Origin: Clostridiales bacterium
GTDB taxonomy: Bacteria > Bacillota > Clostridia > Christensenellales > UBA1242
Direction of reading: 5' to 3'
Length of the DNA stretch: 64,000 bases
NCBI GenBank assembly: GCA_015055605.1
Contig: SVHV01000002.1
Span: forward strand, 88,049 to 152,048
The notes under the pieces were generated by a model. That model searched no databases. It was not told the origin of the DNA and saw only the letters and a list, made by a program, of their open reading frames with translations. Each line of letters starts with the position of its first letter. The stretch's first letter is position 1. Positions 52,400 through 61,821 of the stretch are shown here, in pieces. Both the position numbers and the translations under genes were made by a program.

Positions 52400-54379
52400 A
52401 TGATTTTGAATGGAAACTATAGCTGGCTAGACTTTGAAAGTCTAAAGCCTAAACTAACAGATGTATATACTGAATATTATGGGGAAGAACACAGGGATAC
52501 TGTTGCATCAAGGGTCAGTTCTATCAAGTATGTACCATTCCATACCTTCGAGTATGTAAACGAATATTACAAAAGATATATTATGAGATACAGGGACGAG
52601 ATTCTCGATAACTTTTTTGCTGTAACAAAAATGAAAAGAAACAGCACTAGAGAAGATATTCTTATTCCTAGTGATGCAGATAGTTTAGATGAAAGCGAAC
52701 TTTTAACTCTAGCAGACCCAACTTTTTTCTATATAGAGAATGGTGGACTATCTCAAGAAACATTTATGAGATTAGAAGAAATGAAAAAGAGAGTTTGTAA
52801 TTCTTTTAGAATTCCTCAAAAAGAGGGAAATGTTGATACTAAAATACTTAAACTTAGAAATATCTTAATCGGAGCAATTAGGCAAACAGAGAGCGCTCAC
52901 CCTTGCGATATTTTTACAGATATGGCGACTCTAGATGCTAACTATGACAAAGCATACAGAGAACTACTCACTTATGCAGAAAAACAAGGTTTCTTATTCT
53001 CAAAAAATGATAGAAAAATAATTGAAAATTCTACTAATTTATCTTTAGATAAAGATAGACTAGATTCTGACGGAGTATTTTTCTTAGGTGATATATCTGT
53101 TCCTGGTGTACTCGAGGCATTTACTTCTGTTGCTGATGCTATCCTTAAGAAGAGCAAGGCAAAAGATGACGAAAGATACTTAATCTATTTCAAAAGACTT
53201 AAGTATATGAGAATGTGTGGTATAGACTTTACTCATATCCAGAATGAAGACTTTGATTGTCTAAACCCAGCAATTCTTACTAATGAAATGAAAAGAGCAT
53301 TAGAGGCTGAATATAACCATCAAATAAAGACTGGATTAGCTCCAACCATTCCTCCTCAATTTGCTGATATAGTAGAGGTTAAGAGAAAAGGTATAGTCGA
53401 ATTATTATATGATAACTGCAAGTTTGATGAGAACCTAAAACCATCTAAACCATTTGGTTATTTCCATGATAGCGATTCATCTACTCAATACTTTATGATG
53501 CCAGATAATAGAAGAGGAAAAATCAGCAGAACTGGTAGATACATTTATTTCTGCGAGGACGAAAATATTACTCCAGATAGTAGACTAAACAATATGCTAC
53601 ATGAGGGTAATCATGCTGTATCTAATCATCTATTAGTACAGAGTTATACTAGTGGCGAGGAGAGAACTGGACTAGAAGTTCAAAATATAGGAATATTTGG
53701 AAATGATATAGTTGGTGCTACCGATTTTGACCCTAAAATTAGGGCTATAATGGAAAATGCTAATGAAAAACAAACTAGAGAATTAGTAGAAATATTCCTA
53801 AAAAAATATGGTAATATTCTACCAGTTAGTGACATTCAAGTACCACAACAAGAGTTTGTAGCACTATATAGATATTCTGACTTCTTAACACAAGAATTTT
53901 ATTCACTATTCCACGACAATATTAAGAGATTTAATATCGACCCTAGTTATGATATTTACTTTAAGAAAACTATCACAGATTCTCCTTTTGGAAAACTTGC
54001 AGGTCATATCTCAAGAAAGTTTGAGAGAAAATTTAGACCACTAGAATATATCGGTCCAACAGGTATCTTAGACTACGAAAAAGTTAGAAGTCTAGGTGCA
54101 CTAATTAGTGAATGGGAACAAGATTATCTAACTAAAGGTCTAGTAGAAGGAGTTACTCCAGATGACCTAGTTAGAGGTGTTCATTTAGAAAATCTAGAAC
54201 CACCTATTATCAAAAAAATATTCTCACTAAGAAAACAAAAAGATGCACTTCTTGAGAGTATGATAGACGACCTATCTAAGTATACTCCATATAGAGAAGT
54301 AGTAATGGCTCTAACTCAATTAGCAGAAGAAGAACTAGCTAAAGAAGAAGGAGCAGACGAAAGCACTATTGAAAAATAA
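52400..54379 (+). CDS. Uncharacterised putative zinc metalloprotease (HEGNH)
   Basis: AAGGTGG RBS before ATG at 52400; NNMLHEGNHAVSNHLL carries HExxH; N-terminus paralogous to the ORF at 54518. Confidence 0.55.
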   Translation: MILNGNYSWLDFESLKPKLTDVYTEYYGEEHRDTVASRVSSIKYVPFHTFEYVNEYYKRYIMRYRDEILDNFFAVTKMKRNSTREDILIPSDADSLDESELLTLADPTFFYIENGGLSQETFMRLEEMKKRVCNSFRIPQKEGNVDTKILKLRNILIGAIRQTESAHPCDIFTDMATLDANYDKAYRELLTYAEKQGFLFSKNDRKIIENSTNLSLDKDRLDSDGVFFLGDISVPGVLEAFTSVADAILKKSKAKDDERYLIYFKRLKYMRMCGIDFTHIQNEDFDCLNPAILTNEMKRALEAEYNHQIKTGLAPTIPPQFADIVEVKRKGIVELLYDNCKFDENLKPSKPFGYFHDSDSSTQYFMMPDNRRGKISRTGRYIYFCEDENITPDSRLNNMLHEGNHAVSNHLLVQSYTSGEERTGLEVQNIGIFGNDIVGATDFDPKIRAIMENANEKQTRELVEIFLKKYGNILPVSDIQVPQQEFVALYRYSDFLTQEFYSLFHDNIKRFNIDPSYDIYFKKTITDSPFGKLAGHISRKFERKFRPLEYIGPTGILDYEKVRSLGALISEWEQDYLTKGLVEGVTPDDLVRGVHLENLEPPIIKKIFSLRKQKDALLESMIDDLSKYTPYREVVMALTQLAEEELAKEEGADESTIEK

Positions 54380-54517
54380 TTTAACTATACTTACAGTATG
54401 GTTATGAAAATATAATTATATTTCATTACAATAAATTAGTAAAATAAATATCCATTAGAAACACATCTAATGGATATTTTTATTTATTGAAAAATTCGCT
54501 ATATTTAGTTGTTTTTT

Positions 54518-55024
54518 TTATTTTTCTAAACTCTGGTCAGCGACTAGAGATGATGGGGAAATCTTAGTAGCATATTTCATTCTACTAGACTGTAATCTTT
54601 TCATAATAGCATCTTTTCTAGCGATAAATTTTTGAACTTGCATTCTCTGATATTTCTGTAAATTATCAAGCCTTGCAGGGTTAATACTATCTGCTATAGA
54701 ATTATTATAGTATACTACTTCGCTTAGTCTATTATCCTTGATACTACTACAAGTTCTCAGTATCTCTCTTAGTTCTGGAGTAGATTCTAAGCCTAACTTA
54801 GTAAGAGTTGTATCTATAATCTCGTCTTCGAACTGATAGATATAATTATTATAATATTCATTTATATAAGGCATAGAGTGAAAAGGCACAAAAAGAACTC
54901 TATCTAATCTACTAGATATAGTTTCTCTATACTCTTCTCCATAATATACAGATAGGGTATCTATAATATTACCCTTAATAGCATTAAGGTCTATAAATGA
55001 ATAATTACCATTAATGATAGCCAA
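54518..55024 (-). CDS. Short paralogue of the 52400 protein N-terminal domain
   Basis: INGNYSFIDLNAIK...YYGEEYRETISSRL...FVPFHSMPYINEYYNNYI matches LNGNYSWLDFESLK...YYGEEHRDTVASRV...YVPFHTFEYVNEYYKRYI. Confidence 0.7.
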   Translation of the reverse strand: MAIINGNYSFIDLNAIKGNIIDTLSVYYGEEYRETISSRLDRVLFVPFHSMPYINEYYNNYIYQFEDEIIDTTLTKLGLESTPELREILRTCSSIKDNRLSEVVYYNNSIADSINPARLDNLQKYQRMQVQKFIARKDAIMKRLQSSRMKYATKISPSSLVADQSLEK

Positions 55025-55255
55025 AGCTATTACCTCATCTAATAATTAGTTAAAAATAAAAGTCAACTTTTTTCTGCTGTACTAAAAAGTAGTATTATAG
55101 CATTTCATTGATTATTTTTAGTTCTAATAAATTATTACCGTTTAATTGTAACATAAAGCAAAAGTGAATTTCAAGAAAGTATGTCATTTTTTGCCTAACA
55201 ATTTATTATTTATTTTTTTATTAGATTTTTATTTTTGTTATTAGGGGTGTGAAAA

Positions 55256-55264
55256 TGTGGATAA
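55256..55264 (-). promoter_or_regulatory. Perfect DnaA box
   Basis: TGTGGATAA, reverse complement of TTATCCACA, in non-coding DNA. Confidence 0.6.
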
Positions 55265-55274
55265 CTATTTAAAA

Positions 55275-55334
55275 ATACTACATATAGTATCTAAGCCCAC
55301 GAATTGTAGCCAAACAGAAGTCTATATGTAGTAT
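55275..55334. repeat. 13-bp perfect inverted repeat with 34-bp spacer
   Basis: ATACTACATATAG (55275-55287) and CTATATGTAGTAT (55322-55334). Confidence 0.9.
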
Positions 55335-55583
55335 ATTTTGATGTTTATAACTTTGTGTGTAAGTATGTGCTTCTATCCACGATAAGTATAAATACTTTGT
55401 GGAAATAGTGTAGAAGGGTGTCTAAGTGTAATTTATAAGGTTGAAAAAAGTCGAAATCAATCACTTATTTATTCTATATAATTAATTATATCTATATAAT
55501 AGGGGAAATGCAAATCTTTTTTTAAAAGTTTATAAAAATTATTTTTAAAGTAAAAAAAATACCTAAATATAGGTATTTTTTAT

Positions 55584-56687
55584 TTATGCCATAATTCTAA
55601 CTGGTAGGATTAGGTATAAGAATTCGTCTGAATCGTTGCTTGTAATGATACAAGGAGATACAGCTGAAGTAAAATCTAGTTTTAAGAATTCATCAGAGAT
55701 AGCTCTGAGTGCTTCTGTGAAGTATCTAGCATTAAATGCGATAGACAAATCTCCACCTTTTAGAGAAATAGTGATGTTTTCTTTGATATCACCTATCTCG
55801 CTTTTACTAGATAAAACCATAACTTTATCTGAGATATCGAATCTAACTAGATTGTTTCTATCAATTCTACTTAGTAGACTTGCTCTCTCAAGGGCATCTA
55901 GTAATTGGTCTTTATTTAGTATAGCAGTTGTATTGAAGTTATTAGGAATAATCTGATTGTAATCAATAAAATCACCCTCGAGTAGTCTAGTAGTAATCTT
56001 AGTATTATCAATATCTACCATTAAGAAATTTCTACTAACATTGATTTGGATATCGTTATCGCTATCGTCTAATGATTTAGAAATCTCATTAAGTGACCTA
56101 GCAGGAACTATACAACTAAATTCTGCTGTTGTACTAACTAGAGGTTTTTTAACTACTGCTAGTCTATAACCGTCTAATGCTACAGCTGTGATTTGGTTTT
56201 CTCTAATTTCAAGTTTTACACCTTTAAGTATTGGTCTAACATCTTCTACTGCTACTGCATAGATAGATTTAGCAATAAGTGACTTAAAGTCTTTTTGTTT
56301 CATAACGAAATTATTGCTATCTTCGAGTTTCTTAATTATAGGGAATTCGCCAGATTGCATACATTGAATCTTACCAACACTATCTGTGTATTTAATAGAA
56401 AGCATATTTCTATCATCTACACTAAGTTCGATTTGCTCGTTATTTAGTTTTTTGATATATTCGCAAAAGAATTTACCTGGAACAACCATTTCGCCTTCGA
56501 TTTGGACCATTCCTTTGATAGTTTTCTCAATAGATAACTCTAGGTCAGTCGCACTAAGTGTAACATAATCTTCTTCTGCAACAACTTTGATACCCTCAAG
56601 GATAGGGTTTGTGGTTTTATTTGATGTACCTTTGCTAACTTTTAGCACTGCATCAGATAGGTCTGCACCATCACAAATTATCTTCAT
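55584..56687 (-). CDS. dnaN: DNA polymerase III beta sliding clamp
   Basis: Full-length clamp; GVKLEIRENQITAVALDGYRLAVVK, C-terminal YLILPVRI; next to recF. Confidence 0.96.
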   Translation of the reverse strand: MKIICDGADLSDAVLKVSKGTSNKTTNPILEGIKVVAEEDYVTLSATDLELSIEKTIKGMVQIEGEMVVPGKFFCEYIKKLNNEQIELSVDDRNMLSIKYTDSVGKIQCMQSGEFPIIKKLEDSNNFVMKQKDFKSLIAKSIYAVAVEDVRPILKGVKLEIRENQITAVALDGYRLAVVKKPLVSTTAEFSCIVPARSLNEISKSLDDSDNDIQINVSRNFLMVDIDNTKITTRLLEGDFIDYNQIIPNNFNTTAILNKDQLLDALERASLLSRIDRNNLVRFDISDKVMVLSSKSEIGDIKENITISLKGGDLSIAFNARYFTEALRAISDEFLKLDFTSAVSPCIITSNDSDEFLYLILPVRIMA

Positions 56688-56898
56688 TTGCTCTCCTTTC
56701 TATATTATGTTTAATATATTTTTTTCTATTCGTAACTAAACTTCAAAAAATTAGACTGTAAATATATTATTTTTTGTTATAAAAATATAACAAAATCAAT
56801 ATTTTAGAGTAAATTTAGTGAAAAATTATATTTCTTACGAAATAAGTTTATCATAAAAAAACAAAATAGTATAGCCCTTTTTATGATTTTTTTGTAAT

Positions 56899-57999
56899 TT
56901 AATTTGAATAAGTTGTATCTTTTGTTTTTAGTTTACCATTTTCTATAACGAATTTAGTATGAGGAACACTAAAATTAAATTCTGTACAAGTAAGTATAGT
57001 TTGAATCGGTTTTACAAACTCTAGTAGTTTTAGTTGTCTATCGTTATCTAATTCGCTTAGGACATCATCTAGTAGTAGTACAGGATATTCGCCTATATTA
57101 TCTTTGAAAACTGATAATTCTGCTAACTTTAGAGATAGAGCAGCAGTTCTCTGTTGACCTTGACTACCATAAGACCTCAGATCGATGCCGTTAGACTCTA
57201 TTTTGATATCGTCTCTATGAGGACCTACTGTTGTATAACCTAATTTTATATCTTTATCAATATTTTCTTCATATTTCTTTAGAAGTAGTAATTTTAGGTC
57301 ATTTTCGGTATCTGCAGTATATCCTTGATAAGATATTTGCATTTCTTCTTTGTTATTAGTTAGGAATTTATGGATTTCGTAAACTCTTGTTTTAAGATTT
57401 TCTACTAGTCTGAGTCTAGACATTATTAATTGTGCGCCATGAGTGGCTAATTGCTCATTCCATATAGAAATAGTGTCTTTGAGAACTTTTTCATTAGTGG
57501 TTTTTAGGAGTTTATTTCTCTGCTGAAGTACCTGATTATAATTCGATAGGGTATAGAAGTAGTTTTTATCGAATTGACATAGGTCTATATCCATAAATTT
57601 TCTTCTCTCGTCTGGACTTTCTTTGATTAGTTTTAGTTCGTCTGGAGAGAAATATATGGCATTGAAGTTACCCATTAGTTGTCCGATTCTCTTGATACCG
57701 ATTTTATCTATTTTTATGGCTTTGTTTTGGTTATTAAATAAATAAATATCTATTTCTTTTTTTCCTAGTTTTTTTTCAATATCTAGGCTAATTTTTGCAT
57801 AAGTGCTTTCCCACTTAATGAGGTCTCTGTCTTTTGTTGTTCTAGGACTTCTGCCTATAGCACATATAAAGATTGACTCAAGGAGATTTGTTTTGCCTTG
57901 AGCATTTTTACCTATTATTACATTGAGTGAACTATCGAAATCTACACTTTGGTTAGAGTAGTTTCGAAAATTTGTGATATTTATAGATTTAATCTTCAT
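56899..57999 (-). CDS. recF: DNA replication/repair protein RecF
   Basis: INITNFRNYSNQSVDF...GKNAQGKTNLLESIF; GSQGQQRTAALSLKLAEL; PVLLLDDVLSELD. Confidence 0.97.
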   Translation of the reverse strand: MKIKSINITNFRNYSNQSVDFDSSLNVIIGKNAQGKTNLLESIFICAIGRSPRTTKDRDLIKWESTYAKISLDIEKKLGKKEIDIYLFNNQNKAIKIDKIGIKRIGQLMGNFNAIYFSPDELKLIKESPDERRKFMDIDLCQFDKNYFYTLSNYNQVLQQRNKLLKTTNEKVLKDTISIWNEQLATHGAQLIMSRLRLVENLKTRVYEIHKFLTNNKEEMQISYQGYTADTENDLKLLLLKKYEENIDKDIKLGYTTVGPHRDDIKIESNGIDLRSYGSQGQQRTAALSLKLAELSVFKDNIGEYPVLLLDDVLSELDNDRQLKLLEFVKPIQTILTCTEFNFSVPHTKFVIENGKLKTKDTTYSN

Positions 58000-58004
58000 T
58001 ATTA

Positions 58005-58940
58005 TTAGTTTAGTCTAGCAATTATCTCGTATATTCTGTCTAGGTCGTCTGAATTGTAGTAATTGATAACTATTTTACCCTTTTTCTCATTACCTTTAAT
58101 ATTGATTTTTGTAGAGAACTTTTTCTCCATAATGTCTACGAACTCTTGCATTTCCATAGAAAGCTCTTGAGTTTTAGGCTTAATTGTTCTCTTTGCGTTC
58201 TTTGATAACTCTTTAACAGCATTCTCCATATCTCTAACTGTTAATTTGCTACTCATAACTTGTTCTGCAAGTTTAAGTTGTACATCGGGATTTGTTACTA
58301 CTACCAAACTTCTAGCATGACCAGCAGATAGTTTACCTTGCTCGATAAGTTCGATAACAGCAGGGGATAGCGTTAGTAGTCTCATAGCATTAGCAACTGC
58401 AGACCTACTTTTACCTAATCTATCTGCAAGTTGCTCCTGTGTCCAACCATATACATTCATAAGCTCTTGCATTGCTCTACCGATTTCAATAGGGTTTAAA
58501 TCTTGTCTTTGGATATTTTCAAGTAATGCAATTTCTTTAATTTCGCCTTCTTTTAGCTCTTTTACGATACATGGAATAGTCTTTTTGCCTGCAAGTTTAC
58601 ATGCTCTGAATCTTCTCTCACCTGCTACTATCATGTAACGACCATTTTTAGGTGTTACTAAGATAGGTTGAAAAATACCATGTAACTTAATACTCTGGCT
58701 AAGTTCATTTAGTGCATTTGGGTCAAAGTTTTTTCTAGGCTGATTAGGGTTATTATCTATTAAGCCTATTTCAATCTCTCTAACAACTTCTCCCTCAGGT
58801 ACTATCATCTTTTGTTCTTCTCTAACTGGAGCTGTTGTTTCTTCTTTTACTTCTCTTTTAGTAGGTCTTAGCTCTTCTTCATCATCAATTATACCTAATA
58901 ATGAACCTAAACCTCTACCTAAACCTCTTTCTTTTGCCAT
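58005..58940 (-). CDS. parB: Chromosome-partitioning protein ParB
   Basis: RGLGRGLGSLLG, NPNQPRKNF, AGERRFRACKLAG, HTH region, C-terminal dimerisation region. Confidence 0.97.
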   Translation of the reverse strand: MAKERGLGRGLGSLLGIIDDEEELRPTKREVKEETTAPVREEQKMIVPEGEVVREIEIGLIDNNPNQPRKNFDPNALNELSQSIKLHGIFQPILVTPKNGRYMIVAGERRFRACKLAGKKTIPCIVKELKEGEIKEIALLENIQRQDLNPIEIGRAMQELMNVYGWTQEQLADRLGKSRSAVANAMRLLTLSPAVIELIEQGKLSAGHARSLVVVTNPDVQLKLAEQVMSSKLTVRDMENAVKELSKNAKRTIKPKTQELSMEMQEFVDIMEKKFSTKINIKGNEKKGKIVINYYNSDDLDRIYEIIARLN

Positions 58941-59174
58941 TATTTTAAATCCGTCCTTTTATTTTTGTATAAAATTGTTATAAATGTATAACTATTATTG
59001 TTATGAAAATATAATTATTTTGTGGTTTGGTATTATTATAAATTTATAACTAAATATTTTTATAAAATCATAACTTTGTTGTGAAACATTTTCTTTTTAT
59101 TGATTTTTAATATAAAATTGCCCAAAAATAGCGATATTTTGGCTACTTTTGTTTCAAAAATGATAACAAGCCAT

Positions 59175-59191
59175 TGTTTCACTGTGAAACA
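59175..59191. promoter_or_regulatory. parS-like 17-bp palindrome with one extra central base
   Basis: TGTTTCAC-T-GTGAAACA, immediately after the parA stop. Confidence 0.5.
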
Positions 59192-59193
59192 TT

Positions 59194-59958
59194 TTAAGCA
59201 TTTCTTTGTAAAAATTCTTCTGCAAGGGCTTTGTATGCTTGAGCGCCAGTACATTTATGGTCATACATAACGATTGGTTCGCCGTAACTAGGTGCTTCAG
59301 CAAGTCTTACATTTCTAGGAATCATTGTTTTGTACAATTTACTGCTAAAATACTTGGTAATTTCAGCTGCAACTTGTTGACTTAGGTTACTTCTATTGTC
59401 TTTCATTGTTAAAACAACGCCTTCGATATCAATTGTCTCGTTTAAGTGTTTTTTAACAAGTCTGATTGCAGACATTAATTGACTTAAACCTTCTAATGCT
59501 AGGTAATCGCACTGAATTGGAATCAAAACTGTGTCACAAGCAGTTAAAACATTGACTGTTATTAGTCCTAATGATGGAGGACAGTCTATTAGTATGTAAT
59601 CATACTTGTTTTTTATCTTTCTTAAGTGATTTCTAACGATTTTTTCTCTGTTATTCATGTGAACTAGTTCAATTTCTGCTCCAGCAAGGTCTTCACTAGC
59701 AGGAATAATGTCTAAATTCTCAAGTTTTGTAGGGATAATTGCCTCTTCTATAGTGCAATCATCAATAATTACATCATATATAGTATTGTGTTCTTCATTT
59801 TTATCTATTCCTAAGTGACTACTAGCATTACATTGTTGGTCAATATCTAATACAAGTATTTTTTTACCAAATGTTGCTAGGTATCCAGCTAAGTTTACAC
59901 AAGTAGTGCTTTTACCAACACCACCTTTTTTATTAAAAACTGCAACGATTTTTCCCAT
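59194..59958 (-). CDS. parA: Chromosome-partitioning ATPase ParA/Soj
   Basis: NKKGGVGKSTTCVNLAGYLA deviant Walker A; YILIDCPPSLGLIT. Confidence 0.97.
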   Translation of the reverse strand: MGKIVAVFNKKGGVGKSTTCVNLAGYLATFGKKILVLDIDQQCNASSHLGIDKNEEHNTIYDVIIDDCTIEEAIIPTKLENLDIIPASEDLAGAEIELVHMNNREKIVRNHLRKIKNKYDYILIDCPPSLGLITVNVLTACDTVLIPIQCDYLALEGLSQLMSAIRLVKKHLNETIDIEGVVLTMKDNRSNLSQQVAAEITKYFSSKLYKTMIPRNVRLAEAPSYGEPIVMYDHKCTGAQAYKALAEEFLQRNA

Positions 59959-60040
59959 AATATTCTCCTTTTTACCTAAAATAGGTAGTTTTTATTGTAT
60001 TTATTATATATTTTTAAGTATTTTACTGTATTTTCAATAT

Positions 60041-60748
60041 TTATAGTGGGTTGGTTCTAGGTTTATTTTGCCCACGAGGATACTTTGATGGTGTATTATC
60101 TATTTTTTCTATGATAATTACATATCTTTTTGCATCTATTTCTTCAATATAATATTCTTTTATTGTTTTTACCCTACATTTTAGTAAATTTAGGGCATTT
60201 TTTGCATTATCTAGCTCTTCTTGATAGTTACTTCCTTTATAAGCTACTATTTTTCCGTGTTTTTTTAGTAGTGGGGCTGAATATTCTATTATAGTATTTA
60301 GAGATGCAACAGCTCTTGATATAACAATATCAAAAGATTCCCTATACTCTGTTTTAAATGCAATATCTTCAATTCTAGTGGTTTTTACCTCTAAATTGGC
60401 TATATTTAGGGTATTTTTTGCACTTAAAACGAAATCAGTCTTCTTTTTTATGCTATCAACTGCTAAAATATTGAGTTTTTCATTGATTATTGCTAGAGGA
60501 ACACTCGGAAAACCTCCTCCACAACCTATATCAATTATTTTTTTATTTTCTTCTAATTCTTTATATGGTAGTAGTGAATCAATAAAATGTTTGATTATTA
60601 CATCATTTTCTTCTGTAATTGATGTTAAATTATGTATTTTATTATATTCTAGCATTAAATCATTGAATTTAGCGAGTTTTTCTATATTTTCTTCGCTATA
60701 TTCAATATTATATTTATTAATTTTTTCTTTTAGTTTATCTATATTCAT
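60041..60748 (-). CDS. rsmG: 16S rRNA (guanine527-N7)-methyltransferase
   Basis: IIDIGCGGGFPSVPLAII; VISRAVASLNTIIEY; start probably the second Met (MNIDKL). Confidence 0.95.
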   Translation of the reverse strand: MNIDKLKEKINKYNIEYSEENIEKLAKFNDLMLEYNKIHNLTSITEENDVIIKHFIDSLLPYKELEENKKIIDIGCGGGFPSVPLAIINEKLNILAVDSIKKKTDFVLSAKNTLNIANLEVKTTRIEDIAFKTEYRESFDIVISRAVASLNTIIEYSAPLLKKHGKIVAYKGSNYQEELDNAKNALNLLKCRVKTIKEYYIEEIDAKRYVIIIEKIDNTPSKYPRGQNKPRTNPL

Positions 60749-60938
60749 ATTATCCCATAATATCTTTTTTTTAAGTATAACAAATTTGAATTTGTTTTTC
60801 AAAATACTTTTAGTATCTTTTTATATAAAATATAAAAAATATTTAATAAAACCCCATATTTTACTACATTTTTTCTTATATTTTAATAATTATATGTTTT
60901 TCAGCTATATTTGTTATTGTTTTATTCAATAAATATTA

Positions 60939-60954
60939 TGTTTCATCTGAAACA
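60939..60954. promoter_or_regulatory. parS-like site
   Basis: TGTTTCATCTGAAACA. Confidence 0.7.
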
Positions 60955-61063
60955 TTTATTATAGATATTGTATATGATTTATGATCTTATTTTTCTGATT
61001 ATCTTTTTATTAATTATAATTACTTTTAATGTATTATGGCTTTATCTATTGTTTTTCCTATAA

Positions 61064-61079
61064 TGTTTCACAAGAAACA
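61064..61079. promoter_or_regulatory. parS-like site
   Basis: TGTTTCACAAGAAACA. Confidence 0.75.
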
Positions 61080-61171
61080 ATGTTCTTATCATTATTTTTT
61101 ATTATATTTTAAATTATGTGATGGTTTATTAATATTGTAATGATATTTTTAAATATATATTTCTGATTTAA

Positions 61172-61187
61172 TGTTTCACAAGAAACA
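61172..61187. promoter_or_regulatory. parS-like site
   Basis: TGTTTCACAAGAAACA. Confidence 0.75.
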
Positions 61188-61268
61188 TTGTTTAAGTAGT
61201 TTTACCTTTGTTGTAATATAAATCTAAATATTAGTATATTTATAATAGCCTCTATTTTATAATTGCAT

Positions 61269-61284
61269 TGTTTCATGTGAAACA
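61269..61284. promoter_or_regulatory. parS-like site
   Basis: TGTTTCATGTGAAACA. Confidence 0.8.
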
Positions 61285-61465
61285 ATACAATAAATGACTA
61301 TATTTCGTTGTTTGTATAGATTATGACCTTATATAAATTGCAAATCTTATAATAATATATAATTTATAACTAATTTTTATTTTATTAATATAACTTACTC
61401 TTTAAAGAGTATATTTTATCCATAATTAGCCATATATTTTGATTTACTATTAATTATTTAAAAAA

Positions 61466-61481
61466 TGTTTCACGTGAAACA
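61466..61481. promoter_or_regulatory. parS site (perfect palindrome)
   Basis: TGTTTCACGTGAAACA. Confidence 0.95.
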
Positions 61482-61643
61482 TATAAGTATTTGTAACTGC
61501 TATTATTAATATCTAAATATAGACAATGTTACTATTTATAAAGATAAATAATAAAAAGTTATATATTAAAAACGGTTTTATAATATAATAAAGTCGATAT
61601 ATAATTTTATGTCTGAATCAATACAGTGTATGCTATACCAAAA

Positions 61644-61659
61644 TGTTTCACATGAAACA
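61644..61659. promoter_or_regulatory. parS-like site
   Basis: TGTTTCACATGAAACA. Confidence 0.8.
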
Positions 61660-61805
61660 ATTTTTACTTATGTTTAAATAAGTCAATGATTCTGTAGTTT
61701 TTTAATATTAATAAAAAGAATTATGTTAATATAAGACCGATAGGTTATTTTGCTGTTTTATTTAAGGCAAGATTATACAAAGATGTTCTTTTGCATTTTT
61801 ATAAA

Positions 61806-61821
61806 TGTTTCATGTGAAACA
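61806..61821. promoter_or_regulatory. parS-like site
   Basis: TGTTTCATGTGAAACA. Confidence 0.8.

Noticed and set aside
59060-59254. 64-aa minus-strand ORF overlapping the parA end
   Set aside because: Out-of-frame overlap with parA and AT-rich translation; not credible.
60378-60932. 184-aa plus-strand ORF opposite rsmG
   Set aside because: Antisense to rsmG with F/S/L/I-rich shadow composition.
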